A stretch of 55,548 nucleotides of DNA, taken from contig NZ_RHOO01000017.1 in NCBI RefSeq assembly GCF_003946555.1, forward strand, positions 1 through 55,548, in the 5' to 3' direction. Of the stretch, positions 25,678-34,483 are shown piece by piece. Made by a program: the position numbers and the translations under genes. Position 1 is the stretch's first letter, and the number at the start of each line of letters is the position of its first letter. The notes under the pieces are model-generated. The model was given only the letters and a program-made list of their open reading frames with translations, made no database searches and was not told where the DNA came from. This stretch comes from Companilactobacillus hulinensis. GTDB taxonomy: Bacteria; Bacillota; Bacilli; Lactobacillales; Lactobacillaceae.

Positions 25678-25717
25678 TTAGTCAACAATAATGAAAACCC
25701 TATGAAAGAGGGATAAA

Positions 25718-26560
25718 ATGAGTAAAGTTAAGATCCTTACCGACTCGTCGGTACAAATAACTCCAGAAGAAATCAAGGAATACGGCATTGGAGTAGTTCC
25801 ACTTACAATTAATATCGATGGCAAGACATACACGGATGGCGTTGATATCACGCGTGAAGAATTTGTTAGAGAAATGGATTCTTCAAATGAATTACCAAAA
25901 ACTTCACAACCCTCTATTGGTACATTTATGAGTATAATTGATGACGTTCCTGCGGACTATACGGATATCTTGTCATTAAATATGACTGAAGCTATTAGTG
26001 GTACCGTGAATGCTGCACGTCAGGTTGCAGAGATGACTGACCGTCATATGGAAGTGGTCGATACAGAGTTCACTGATCGTGCATTGGCATTCCAAGTCAT
26101 TCACGCCGCTAAACTTGCTCAAGAGGGTAAGTCTATTGATGAAATTAAAGAGGCAATTCAAAAAGTTCGTGATCATACGTACTTGTACATGGGTGTAACA
26201 AGTATTGAAAATATCTTGCGTGGTGGTCGTCTAAGCAGATTTGCCGGTACACTTTCGACTTTGTTGAATATTCATCTTGTTTTAACATTGAAGAACAATA
26301 GTTTGGACATTGCCAAACGTGGTCGTGGACATAAGACAATTGAAAAGTATATGAATAATGTCATGGAAGAAGTTAAGAGTCTTGAAAATATCAAGGCAAT
26401 TGGTATTTCATATGTTGATAAAATGGATTATGTAAATGAATTGAAGGATAAATTGAAAGAGATAGTGCCTGATGTTCCTCTATTGATCAGAGTAACAAGC
26501 CCAGTTATTGCTACACATGCTGGATCAGGAGCTTTTGCAATCGAATTCTATACAGAGTAA
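25718..26560 (+). CDS. DegV family fatty-acid-binding protein
   Basis: This 280-residue cytoplasmic protein starts with VKILTDSSVQITPEEI and carries KTSQPSIGTF and RGGRLSRFAGTLSTLLNIHLVL, hallmarks of the DegV/FakB fold. These proteins hold a single fatty acid so that FakA can phosphorylate it for phospholipid synthesis. Which fatty acid this paralogue carries cannot be told. Mono-cistronic, with a strong terminator at 26571. Confidence 0.93.
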   Translation: MSKVKILTDSSVQITPEEIKEYGIGVVPLTINIDGKTYTDGVDITREEFVREMDSSNELPKTSQPSIGTFMSIIDDVPADYTDILSLNMTEAISGTVNAARQVAEMTDRHMEVVDTEFTDRALAFQVIHAAKLAQEGKSIDEIKEAIQKVRDHTYLYMGVTSIENILRGGRLSRFAGTLSTLLNIHLVLTLKNNSLDIAKRGRGHKTIEKYMNNVMEEVKSLENIKAIGISYVDKMDYVNELKDKLKEIVPDVPLLIRVTSPVIATHAGSGAFAIEFYTE

Positions 26561-26568
26561 ACTTAGTA

Positions 26569-26599
26569 AAAGCTGATGAAAAAACATCAGCTTTTTTTG
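26569..26599 (+). terminator. degV terminator
   Basis: AGCTGATG (26571-26578) and CATCAGCT (26585-26592) pair, followed by seven T. Confidence 0.9.
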
Positions 26600-26615
26600 A
26601 AAGATGGATTAGTAT

Positions 26616-27497
26616 ATGAAGAAAAAAAATATTTGGATTACTATAATTATTGTTATTTTAGTAGCAATTGGCGGTGGATTGGGTTATTATTTTACTCAAT
26701 CTAAAACTAATGAACAGACTAAGACTGGTAATAAGGTTGAACAGGTTTCAGTTAAGAAGAAAAAGAAAAAAGTTGTTCAGAAAAAAAGTGAAATTAACAT
26801 TGTTGCAGTTGGTGATTCATTGACACAAGGAGTTGGTGATTCATTGACACAAGGAGTTGGTGATTCTAAGTCTGTTGGTGGCGGATATGTGACTCGTCTA
26901 AAACAAGATGTTGCAAAGAAATACAAAGTAAAGACTAATGCGTATAACTATGGTGTTTCTGGTGATACAAGTAATCAAATAATGACTAGGATCCAAAATG
27001 ATGACAAGATGCACAAGGATTTGCCAAAGGCTGATATTATTACTGTTACAGTTGGTGGAAATGACTTTATGCATTTGCTTAAGCGTAAAGGATTAGATTT
27101 GACTGAGTCAGATATTACCACTGAACAAGGTCAATTTGATGAAAGATTGAAACAATTATTATCAGATATCAGAAGTTACAATAAGGATGCTCCTATTTAT
27201 TTAATAGGTATATATAACCCATTTAGTATTTACTTATCCAATGTTAAGTACGCCAAAACGGCGTTTATCAATTGGAATAAGGCATCAGCTCAAGTTGCAG
27301 AGGGCTATAACGATACTTACTTTATCAATATTAATGATTTGTATCAGCCAAGTGACAAAGTGTTGAAAGAAAAGGGAACTAATCCATACCTTTATACCGG
27401 GGACCACTTCCATCCAAATGGCAAGGGGTACGATATGATGACTGAACAAGTCTTTGACGAGGTAAGCAAAACAACGAAGGAATGGCTGATTAAATAG
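26616..27497 (+). CDS. Secreted/membrane-anchored GDSL (SGNH) esterase, YpmR-like
   Basis: This 293-residue protein has an N-terminal membrane anchor (7-27) and a Lys-rich segment, so the catalytic domain is outside. The SGNH blocks are GDSLTQGV, VTVGGNDFM and GDHFHPNGKGYD (Asp-His). The first block is duplicated in tandem (66-73 and 74-81) because 24 bp are repeated at 26808-26855. The usual form would read GDSLTQGVGDSKSVGGGY once. The nucleophile is therefore S68 or S76. It pairs with a YpmS-like gene 2 nt downstream, as in B. subtilis ypmR-ypmS. Confidence 0.88.
   Translation: MKKKNIWITIIIVILVAIGGGLGYYFTQSKTNEQTKTGNKVEQVSVKKKKKKVVQKKSEINIVAVGDSLTQGVGDSLTQGVGDSKSVGGGYVTRLKQDVAKKYKVKTNAYNYGVSGDTSNQIMTRIQNDDKMHKDLPKADIITVTVGGNDFMHLLKRKGLDLTESDITTEQGQFDERLKQLLSDIRSYNKDAPIYLIGIYNPFSIYLSNVKYAKTAFINWNKASAQVAEGYNDTYFININDLYQPSDKVLKEKGTNPYLYTGDHFHPNGKGYDMMTEQVFDEVSKTTKEWLIK
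26808..26866 (+). repeat. 24-bp tandem duplication inside the GDSL active site
   Basis: The 24-base unit beginning GTTGGTGATTCATTGACA occurs at 26808-26831 and 26832-26855, followed by a partial GTTGGTGATTC. The copies are identical and in frame, adding eight residues. Confidence 0.95.
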
Positions 27498-27499
27498 TT

Positions 27500-28096
27500 A
27501 TGAAGAAAAGAAATTATTGGAAATATGCATTTTTAGCTCTAGTAGCAGTTTTGGTGGTTGGTGTTGGAATCTTAGGAACAAAGATTTTTAGCTCTTCTAG
27601 TGAAACTTATCAAGTGTCATCAAAAATTGAGTCACAGAACGATAAGGTTTTTACAGTTGATATGAACAAGAGCGAAGCTAATAAAATGGCTCAGTATTAT
27701 TTGAAGAATACATTGAATGATGGCAAAACTGAATATCAATTAAAACTTAAAAAAGATGCTGAACTTACTGGTGCAATTGCGTTCCTAGGTTCTAAGATCC
27801 ATTTCACATTGGTTATGTCTCCATATGCCAAAACTAATGGGGATGTTCTTTTGAAAGCAAAGGATATTAGAATTGGCGAATTGTCATTGCCAATCAAATT
27901 CGTTATGAATTATATTAACAATAGCTTCAAGATTCCTGATTGGGTCAGTGTTAATAGCAAGGATGAAACTATTCTTTTGAAGTTTACTAAGTTCACGACA
28001 AAAGAAGGTTATGGTATTCGTGCTAAGAAGATTGATCTGAAGAATGATAAATTGTCGTTTGATATTATGAATAATAAAATAACAAGTAAACAGTAA
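27500..28096 (+). CDS. YpmS family membrane-anchored protein (DUF2140)
   Basis: This 198-residue protein has an N-terminal membrane helix (about 8-27) and an extracellular beta-rich domain. Segments such as YQLKLKKDAELTG and VLLKAKDIRIGELSLPIKFVM are typical of the DUF2140/YpmS family. Its function is unknown; the constant pairing with a YpmR-type GDSL esterase suggests shared cell-envelope work. The start lies 2 nt after the esterase stop. Confidence 0.85.
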   Translation: MKKRNYWKYAFLALVAVLVVGVGILGTKIFSSSSETYQVSSKIESQNDKVFTVDMNKSEANKMAQYYLKNTLNDGKTEYQLKLKKDAELTGAIAFLGSKIHFTLVMSPYAKTNGDVLLKAKDIRIGELSLPIKFVMNYINNSFKIPDWVSVNSKDETILLKFTKFTTKEGYGIRAKKIDLKNDKLSFDIMNNKITSKQ

Positions 28097-28108
28097 TTAG
28101 GAGGAGCA

Positions 28109-28333
28109 ATGAGGCGAAGTTTTTATGAATTTTTGATGACATTAAGAAATGTCAACAGTAGTGAGCCGGAAGCTGAATTCGCAAATAATGCTCATCGGGA
28201 TCAATCATTTCCTAAGCAAGAAACAGATTATGAGAAGATCTCAAATTATTTGGAATTAAATGCCGGTTATTTACCAAGCATGACCATCTTTGATGAAGCG
28301 TACCAAAAGTATCAAGACACAGACAGAAAATAG
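28109..28333 (+). CDS. YozE family protein
   Basis: This 74-residue soluble protein has the opening [12 protein letters not shown] and the [16 protein letters not shown] ending of the YozE/UPF0346 SAM-like family. Its function is not known. A strong AGGAGG lies upstream. It stands between ypmS and rbgA in a close plus-strand run. Confidence 0.9.
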   Translation: MRRSFYEFLMTLRNVNSSEPEAEFANNAHRDQSFPKQETDYEKISNYLELNAGYLPSMTIFDEAYQKYQDTDRK

Positions 28334-28342
28334 GTGATAAAT

Positions 28343-29197
28343 ATGGCGTTACAATGGTATCCGGGACATATGAATAAGGCAAAGAATCAAGTGCAGGATC
28401 GACTTAAGTTGGTTGATATTGTACTAGAAATTGTGGATGCACGACTTCCTTTTAGTTCAAGGAACCCAGTTTTGGAACAGATTATTGATCAAAAAAAGCA
28501 CATTATTATTTTGAACAAATCTGACTTGGCTGATCCTAAACTAACAAGTGACTGGAAACTGAGTTTTGAGCAAGAAGGCATACGTTCAGTTGAATTGGAT
28601 GCAAAACACAATAAAGGATTGGGTAAGATCAATGATCTGATACATTCTGAATTGGCCGATAAAATTGAAAAGTACGAGAATAATGGTGTAAAAAATTACC
28701 GTATCAAGGCAATGTGCATTGGAATTCCCAACGTTGGTAAGTCAACTATCCTGAATAGAATCGTTGGAAAAAACGTTGCTGTTACTGGTAATAAACCAGG
28801 TGTTACTAAGAATCAAAATTGGTTAAAGACTAAGTATGATATTGATCTATTGGACACACCAGGAATCCTTTGGCCAAAAATTGATGATCCTAAAGTTGGA
28901 ATGAAGCTTGCATTATCTGGAGCTATCAAGGATAAAATCTATGCTCCTGACGATGTTGCTATTTATGCTTTGAACTTTCTAGAGGCACATTATTTAGAGA
29001 GATTACAAGAGACATATGGTTTAGACAAGAGTGATCTGTTCGATCATACAACACCAGAATTGTTGATGCATTTGACCGAAAAACTTGGATATAAAGAAGA
29101 CTATGAACGTGCTTCAAGACGTATTATTGAGGATGTTCGTAAACTGAAACTTGGTCGTGTGACATTTGATGTACCAGGTGAGTTCTATGAAGAATAA
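28343..29197 (+). CDS. rbgA: Ribosome biogenesis GTPase RbgA (YlqF)
   Basis: This 284-residue circularly permuted GTPase begins ALQWYPGHMNKAK. G motifs occur in the permuted order: NKSD (G4), GIPNVGKST (G1) and DTPG (G3). A C-terminal RNA-binding domain follows. It acts late in 50S assembly. I choose the ATG at 28343 over an upstream GTG because family members begin right at QWxPGHM and AGGTGA is well spaced. rnhB overlaps its end. Confidence 0.95.
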   Translation: MALQWYPGHMNKAKNQVQDRLKLVDIVLEIVDARLPFSSRNPVLEQIIDQKKHIIILNKSDLADPKLTSDWKLSFEQEGIRSVELDAKHNKGLGKINDLIHSELADKIEKYENNGVKNYRIKAMCIGIPNVGKSTILNRIVGKNVAVTGNKPGVTKNQNWLKTKYDIDLLDTPGILWPKIDDPKVGMKLALSGAIKDKIYAPDDVAIYALNFLEAHYLERLQETYGLDKSDLFDHTTPELLMHLTEKLGYKEDYERASRRIIEDVRKLKLGRVTFDVPGEFYEE

Positions 29198-29981
29198 AAT
29201 GACGATCAAGGATGTCAAGAGTCTACTGAGCCAAGAACTTGGTTCAGTAGATGACGATACCCTTGTTTTGTTGCGCTCTGATGAACGTAGTGGTGTACAA
29301 AAATTATTAACGCAATATTATAAAAAAATCGAGCAACAAAAAGAACTTATTGATAAGTTCCATAATAAAGAGTTCTTAGAACGTGACTATTGGAATCACG
29401 GTCTATACGTTGCTGGTGTGGATGAAGTTGGACGTGGCCCTCTTGCTGGTCCAGTAGTTACAGCGGCTGTTATTTTACCACCAGATAATACTCTGTACGA
29501 AGTTGATGATTCTAAGAAGTTGACGGCAAAAAAACGTGACGTACTTTATCGACAAATTTGTGAGCAAGCAATTGATATTTCTATTGGTGTTGGAAGTCCA
29601 CAATTGATCGATCAAGAGAATATTTATCATGCTACCGAGTTAGTCATGAAAGATGCAATCGACAGATTGTACTTAAAACCCAATCATATCCTGGTAGATG
29701 CAATGACGATACCAGTTAACATTGGCCAAACTAAATTGATCAAGGGTGATTCTAAGTCATTGAGTATTGGTGCGGCCAGTATTGTTGCTAAAGTATCAAG
29801 AGATAGATTAATGGCTGCTTATGACAAGTTGTATCCTGAATTTGGATTTTTGAAGAATGATGGATATGGTACCAAAGAACATTTGCAAGCATTGGACAAA
29901 TATGGTCGTACGCCAATTCATCGGATGAGTTTTTCACCAGTCCGTAATACAAATAAGTTATATCAAACACCATTTTCGTAA
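29187..29981 (+). CDS. rnhB: Ribonuclease HII
   Basis: This 264-residue enzyme cuts RNA in RNA-DNA hybrids and single ribonucleotides in DNA. The catalytic DE pair sits in AGVDEVGRGPLAGP (D79, E80). DDSKKL, ILVDAMT and KGDSKSLSIGAASIVAK complete the site. The ATG at 29187 has AGGTGAG upstream and overlaps rbgA by 11 nt; ATG 29199 is an alternative. The N-terminal helical extension is normal for the Gram-positive type. Confidence 0.94.
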   Translation: MKNKMTIKDVKSLLSQELGSVDDDTLVLLRSDERSGVQKLLTQYYKKIEQQKELIDKFHNKEFLERDYWNHGLYVAGVDEVGRGPLAGPVVTAAVILPPDNTLYEVDDSKKLTAKKRDVLYRQICEQAIDISIGVGSPQLIDQENIYHATELVMKDAIDRLYLKPNHILVDAMTIPVNIGQTKLIKGDSKSLSIGAASIVAKVSRDRLMAAYDKLYPEFGFLKNDGYGTKEHLQALDKYGRTPIHRMSFSPVRNTNKLYQTPFS

Positions 29982-30006
29982 TTTAATTATGAAAGTGGTG
30001 TTTTTA
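29966..30006 (+). terminator. Terminator overlapping the end of rnhB
   Basis: ACACCATTTTCGTAAT pairs imperfectly with ATTATGAAAGTGGTGT, then TTTTTAT. The hairpin overlaps the rnhB stop, and dprA starts right behind the T-run. Confidence 0.7.
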
Positions 30007-30007
30007 T

Positions 30008-30829
30008 ATGATGAATGAATTAACAAGAGTTTTAATAAAATGTCGATTAACGATGATGATTTCGAATCAGGAAATGTTAAAAATTGTTAAATTGTCACTG
30101 AATAGTGATAATCTGGAACAAGATGCTTTTTTGATGCTTAAAGGATTCTGGAAGCTGGAAAAATATAACCAGTTTCTACTATTATTTAGGCAGCAAAATG
30201 TGTCAGGTATTCAAGCAATAAATTATTTGGAAGATGCATATCCTGAGAGATTAAGAGAGATATATAACCCTCCTGCCTTGCTATTTTATCGTGGAAATAT
30301 TAGTCTGTTACAAACTGATTGTGTGGCAATAGTTGGTGCTAGAGAAGCTACTGAGTACAGCTATCGTTGTATTAATGGACTTGTACCAAGGATTGTAGAC
30401 CGTTATACTATTGTAAGCGGTTTGGCTAAGGGAGTTGACGGCTGGGCTCATCAGGCAACCTTGAAAAGTCATGGCAAAACTATTGCTGTGATCGGTAATA
30501 GCCTTGAGGATTTCTATCCGTCAGTTAATAAACAACTTCAAATGAAAATTTTTGAATTTGGGGTGGTTATTAGTGAATATCCACCGGGATGTCACATTCA
30601 AAGGTGGCATTTCCCACAGCGAAACCGTATAATCGCAGGTATTAGTCAACGGACGGTCGTAACCGAGGCGAAAGAACGCAGCGGATCGTTGATTACTGCT
30701 GAATTAGCAATGCAAGAGGGCAGAGATGTTTATGCAATACCTGGTAAGATTGACGAAAGTTCGTCAAAAGGGTGCAATAAACTGATTGAAGAAGGTGCAA
30801 TTCCACTGATTAATTTTAGTGATTTTTAG
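30008..30829 (+). CDS. dprA: DNA processing protein DprA
   Basis: This 273-residue protein protects incoming single-stranded DNA and loads RecA during transformation. The Rossmann-like core shows VAIVGAREATEYSY, VSGLAKGVDGWAHQATL, FPQRNRIIAGIS and GSLITAELAMQEGRDVYAIPGK. An N-terminal helical domain is present; the C-terminal winged helix of some homologues is absent. No strong ribosome site is seen apart from GTGGTG within the terminator stem, so translation may depend on read-through transcripts. Confidence 0.92.
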   Translation: MMNELTRVLIKCRLTMMISNQEMLKIVKLSLNSDNLEQDAFLMLKGFWKLEKYNQFLLLFRQQNVSGIQAINYLEDAYPERLREIYNPPALLFYRGNISLLQTDCVAIVGAREATEYSYRCINGLVPRIVDRYTIVSGLAKGVDGWAHQATLKSHGKTIAVIGNSLEDFYPSVNKQLQMKIFEFGVVISEYPPGCHIQRWHFPQRNRIIAGISQRTVVTEAKERSGSLITAELAMQEGRDVYAIPGKIDESSSKGCNKLIEEGAIPLINFSDF

Positions 30830-30945
30830 ATAACGCTTTCCCAAATCAGTAATTAAATGTATCATTTGAATTGACAAATTTATAAATTATAAATATTATA
30901 TTGAACAGTTTCCTAATTGATTCATTTCAGAAAGGAGCACTTTGC

Positions 30946-33030
30946 GTGCCAGCGAAACAAAAGAATTTGGTGATCGTTGAATCACCTTCAAAAGCAAAAA
31001 CAATTGAAAAATATTTGGGACGTAATTATCACGTTGTAGCTAGTTTGGGACATGTTAGAGATTTACCTAAGAGTCAAATGGGTGTTGATATCGAACATGA
31101 CTACGAACCTAAGTACATCTCTATTCGTGGTAAAGGTCCTGTTATTAAAGATTTAAAGAAAGAGGCTAAAAAAGCCAAACGAGTTTATCTGGCAGCCGAT
31201 CCGGATCGTGAAGGAGAAGCTATTGCTTGGCATGTTTCCCATTTATTGGGACTTGATGTCAACGGAGATAATCGTGTTGTATTTAATGAAATTACAAAGG
31301 ATACAGTTAAGCAAGCATTTAAGACACCTCGTAGCATTGATATGAACCTAGTTGATGCACAACAGGCTCGTCGTGTGCTTGATAGATTGGTTGGTTATTC
31401 TATTTCACCAATTCTTTGGGCAAAAGTTAAAAAAGGTTTGAGTGCTGGACGTGTTCAGTCAATCGCCTTGAAACTTGTCATTGAACGTGAAAAAGAAATT
31501 AAGAAGTTCGTTCCTGAAGAATATTGGACTATTGAATCAACCTTTAAGTATAATAAGGATAAGTTCAAAGCTAATTTCTATGGTGTTGATCACAAGAAGG
31601 CTGAACTAAAGAACAATGATCAAGTTCAAGAAATCCTTGGCAAAATCAATAAAGAAGACGACTTTGATATTGAAAAAGTAACCAAAAAAGAACGTAAGAG
31701 ATTCCCTGCAGCTCCATTTACGACTAGTTCACTTCAACAGGAAGCTAACCGTAAGCTCAATTACAAAACTAGAAAAACGATGATGATTGCTCAGCAATTA
31801 TATGAAGGAATCAATCTTGGTAGAAAAGAAGGTACGGTAGGTTTAATTACTTATATGCGTACCGATTCCAAGCGTATTTCAAAAGTTGCTCAAGCAGAAG
31901 CATCAGAATTCATTCATAAAGAATATGGTGAACCATTCGCAGCTGTTAAGATGCGTAAGGATAAGAACCAAGAAGGTGCACAAGATGCCCATGAAGCTAT
32001 TCGTCCATCTTCTGTACTTCGTACTCCTAAATCATTAAAAGATATTTTGACACGTGATCAATTCCGTCTATATGAATTGATTTGGTCAAGATTTGTTGCC
32101 AGTCAGATGACACCAGCTGTTTATGACACAATGACAGTTGATTTGACACAAAATGGTGTAATGTTCAGAGCCAATGGTTCAAAGATCAAGTTTGAAGGTT
32201 ACCGCAAGGTTTACCAAAGTACTTCAGAATCAAACAAGAAGGACAATATCCTTCCTGAATTGGCTGAGGGCGACAAGGCAAAACTTCAAGCAAACGATCC
32301 GGCTCAACATTTCACACAGCCACCTGCAAGATTCACTGAAGCTTCACTTGTTAAGGCGTTGGAAGAAAACGGCGTTGGTCGTCCATCAACTTATGCTCCA
32401 ACAATTGATACCATTCAAAGACGTTATTATGTTAAATTGAACGGTAAGAGCTTTGAACCTACGGAGCTAGGTGAAATCGTTGATAATCTAATTCAAGATT
32501 ACTTCCCTGATGTTGTTAATATTGATTTTACAGCTCATCTAGAAGATGAACTTGATGAAATTGAAGAAGGTAAAGAGAATTGGGTAGAGGTCGTTGACCA
32601 CTACTACAAACCATTTGCCAAAGAACTTGAGTCAGCAGAGAGTAAAATTGAAAAGGTTCAAATCAAGGATGAACCAGCTGGTATGGATTGTGATATCTGT
32701 GGCGCACCTATGGTTATCAAAATGGGTCGTTATGGTAAGTTCTATGCATGTTCAAGATTCCCAGATTGTCGTAATACTAAGCCAATCGTTAAGGAGATCG
32801 GTGTAATTTGTCCTAAGTGTAAGAAGGGACAAGTTATCGAAAGAAAATCAAAGAAGAACCGTATTTTCTACGGTTGTTCAAGATATCCTGATTGTGACTT
32901 CGTTTCATGGGACAAACCAATTGGACGTGATTGTCCTAAGGATGGCCATTACTTGGTTGAAAAGAAGGTCAAGGGTGGTCGCCAAATTCTATGTCCAAAT
33001 GGCGATTATGAAGAACAGGTTCAAAAATAG
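30946..33030 (+). CDS. topA: DNA topoisomerase I
   Basis: This 694-residue type IA topoisomerase relaxes negative supercoils. The TOPRIM domain holds [17 protein letters not shown] and [13 protein letters not shown]. The active tyrosine is in [10 protein letters not shown] (about Y303). Three C-terminal zinc-ribbon-like modules follow; the first two are four-cysteine (CDIC...CSRFPDC, CPKC...CSRYPDC). I choose the GTG at 30946 because AAAGGAG precedes it; the frame from 30901 has no site. xerC begins at the base after the stop. Confidence 0.96.
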   Translation: MPAKQKNLVIVESPSKAKTIEKYLGRNYHVVASLGHVRDLPKSQMGVDIEHDYEPKYISIRGKGPVIKDLKKEAKKAKRVYLAADPDREGEAIAWHVSHLLGLDVNGDNRVVFNEITKDTVKQAFKTPRSIDMNLVDAQQARRVLDRLVGYSISPILWAKVKKGLSAGRVQSIALKLVIEREKEIKKFVPEEYWTIESTFKYNKDKFKANFYGVDHKKAELKNNDQVQEILGKINKEDDFDIEKVTKKERKRFPAAPFTTSSLQQEANRKLNYKTRKTMMIAQQLYEGINLGRKEGTVGLITYMRTDSKRISKVAQAEASEFIHKEYGEPFAAVKMRKDKNQEGAQDAHEAIRPSSVLRTPKSLKDILTRDQFRLYELIWSRFVASQMTPAVYDTMTVDLTQNGVMFRANGSKIKFEGYRKVYQSTSESNKKDNILPELAEGDKAKLQANDPAQHFTQPPARFTEASLVKALEENGVGRPSTYAPTIDTIQRRYYVKLNGKSFEPTELGEIVDNLIQDYFPDVVNIDFTAHLEDELDEIEEGKENWVEVVDHYYKPFAKELESAESKIEKVQIKDEPAGMDCDICGAPMVIKMGRYGKFYACSRFPDCRNTKPIVKEIGVICPKCKKGQVIERKSKKNRIFYGCSRYPDCDFVSWDKPIGRDCPKDGHYLVEKKVKGGRQILCPNGDYEEQVQK

Positions 33031-33930
33031 ATGATCGAACAAGATTTGATAGACAAATTTATTGATTATTTGATGATCAATCATCATTATTCAAAAGATA
33101 CTAAGAATTCATATTTAGAAGATATTAATAATTTTGTTAAATTTCTTGATAGTAATGGTGGATTCAAAGGATTTACGACGGTCAATCGTGTCGATGTCGA
33201 AACTTATCTGACTTATCTAGATGAGAAGGATTATGCTGATGAAACAGTAGCAAGAAGAATTTCAGCTTTGAGATCGTTTTATAACTTCTTGTTGCGTAAT
33301 AAATTCATGAAAACAAATCCATTTGATCTGGTTCAACTTCGTCATAAAGGCCGTAAACTTCCCCGTTTCTTTTATGAAAAGGAAATGAATCAACTATTTG
33401 AAGCTGTCAAAGGTGACGATGCGCTTTCTGAAAGAAATTCGGCGTTATTAGAGTTACTATATGCTACTGGGATGCGTGTTAGTGAATGTGCCAATCTCAC
33501 ATTGGAACAGCTTGATTTTACTAACGGAATTGTTTTAGTACATGGTAAAGGTGACAAAGATCGCTATGTTCCCTTTGGGAGCTATGCACAAACTGCGTTA
33601 AATCGTTATATTGATGACGGCAGAAAAAAATTGATGGCCGCTACCGTGCAGGACCATCAATTTGTCTTCGTTAATAATCGTGGCAAAGGTATAACTAGTC
33701 GAGGAATTGAATACATTCTTGATCAAGTTATCAAGAAGACCAGTTTAACGGCTGACATTCACCCCCATATGATTCGTCATACTTTTGCCACCCACATGCT
33801 TGATCATGGGGCCGATTTAAGAACAGTCCAAGAATTGCTTGGACATTCTAGTTTATCGACCACACAGATTTATACGCACGTGACGATGGAGCATCTACAA
33901 AAAGACTATAAGAAATATTTTCCAAGGTAA
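33031..33930 (+). CDS. xerC: Tyrosine recombinase XerC
   Basis: This 299-residue partner of XerD shows all catalytic residues: R149, K173, H246, R249, H272 and Y281. The N-terminal SAM-like core-binding domain covers about 1-90. The order topA-xerC-hslV-hslU equals the Bacillus codV-clpQ-clpY cluster, supporting XerC. Its ATG directly follows the topA stop; hslV starts 13 nt later. Confidence 0.94.
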   Translation: MIEQDLIDKFIDYLMINHHYSKDTKNSYLEDINNFVKFLDSNGGFKGFTTVNRVDVETYLTYLDEKDYADETVARRISALRSFYNFLLRNKFMKTNPFDLVQLRHKGRKLPRFFYEKEMNQLFEAVKGDDALSERNSALLELLYATGMRVSECANLTLEQLDFTNGIVLVHGKGDKDRYVPFGSYAQTALNRYIDDGRKKLMAATVQDHQFVFVNNRGKGITSRGIEYILDQVIKKTSLTADIHPHMIRHTFATHMLDHGADLRTVQELLGHSSLSTTQIYTHVTMEHLQKDYKKYFPR

Positions 33931-33943
33931 GGAAGGTAAATAA

Positions 33944-34468
33944 ATGACAACAATTGTTGCAGTTAAACATGATGGCCACACAGCTATTGCTGGTGATGGA
34001 CAAGTTACATTGAGTGAAAAATTTATTATGAAAGGCTCAGCTCACAAGGTTAGACGTATCTTTGATGATCAAGTTATCATCGGATTCGCCGGTGGTGTTG
34101 CTGACGCTATCACATTACAAGACTGGTTAGAAAAGAAACTGAAAGCATATTCAGGTAATCTGAAACGAGCTGCAGTTGAGTTAGCTCAAGACTGGAGAAA
34201 GGACCCAACGCTTCAAAAGCTTGAGGCCATGCTTATCGCTATGGATAAAGATAGTTTGTTACTTATCTCTGGTAGTGGTGAAGTTATTGAGCCTGATGAG
34301 GATGTAGTTGCTATCGGTTCTGGTGGTAATTTTGCTCAAGCCGCTGCTATTGCAATGCAACGTCATGCTAAAGACATGGATGCTGAGCAAATGGCAGTTG
34401 AATCGATCAAGATTGCTTCGGGTATCGATATTTACACTAACGATAATATTATTTCAGACAAATTTTAA
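33944..34468 (+). CDS. hslV: ATP-dependent protease subunit HslV
   Basis: This 174-residue proteasome-like peptidase starts MTTIVAVKHDGHTAIAGDGQVTL. After Met removal the N-terminal threonine is the nucleophile; unlike Bacillus ClpQ, which uses serine, this is the standard Thr form. GFAGGVADA and AIGSGGNFAQAAA are conserved. It works as a double hexamer capped by HslU, encoded 15 nt downstream. Confidence 0.96.
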   Translation: MTTIVAVKHDGHTAIAGDGQVTLSEKFIMKGSAHKVRRIFDDQVIIGFAGGVADAITLQDWLEKKLKAYSGNLKRAAVELAQDWRKDPTLQKLEAMLIAMDKDSLLLISGSGEVIEPDEDVVAIGSGGNFAQAAAIAMQRHAKDMDAEQMAVESIKIASGIDIYTNDNIISDKF

Positions 34469-34483
34469 ATTGGAGAGTAATAA

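Larger units (their letters stand above)
25387..25717. other. Intergenic region with orphan hairpin and promoters
   Basis: No gene is seen in this 331-nt stretch. It contains an orphan intrinsic terminator (listed separately), a TATAAT-rich segment near 25535-25545 and the extended -10 promoter of degV. The left end should hold the divergent promoter of the hemolysin-III gene. Confidence 0.55.

Noticed and set aside
30830-30845. cre site after dprA (ACGCTTTCCCA)
   Set aside because: The left half does not fit the consensus and there is no promoter it would control.
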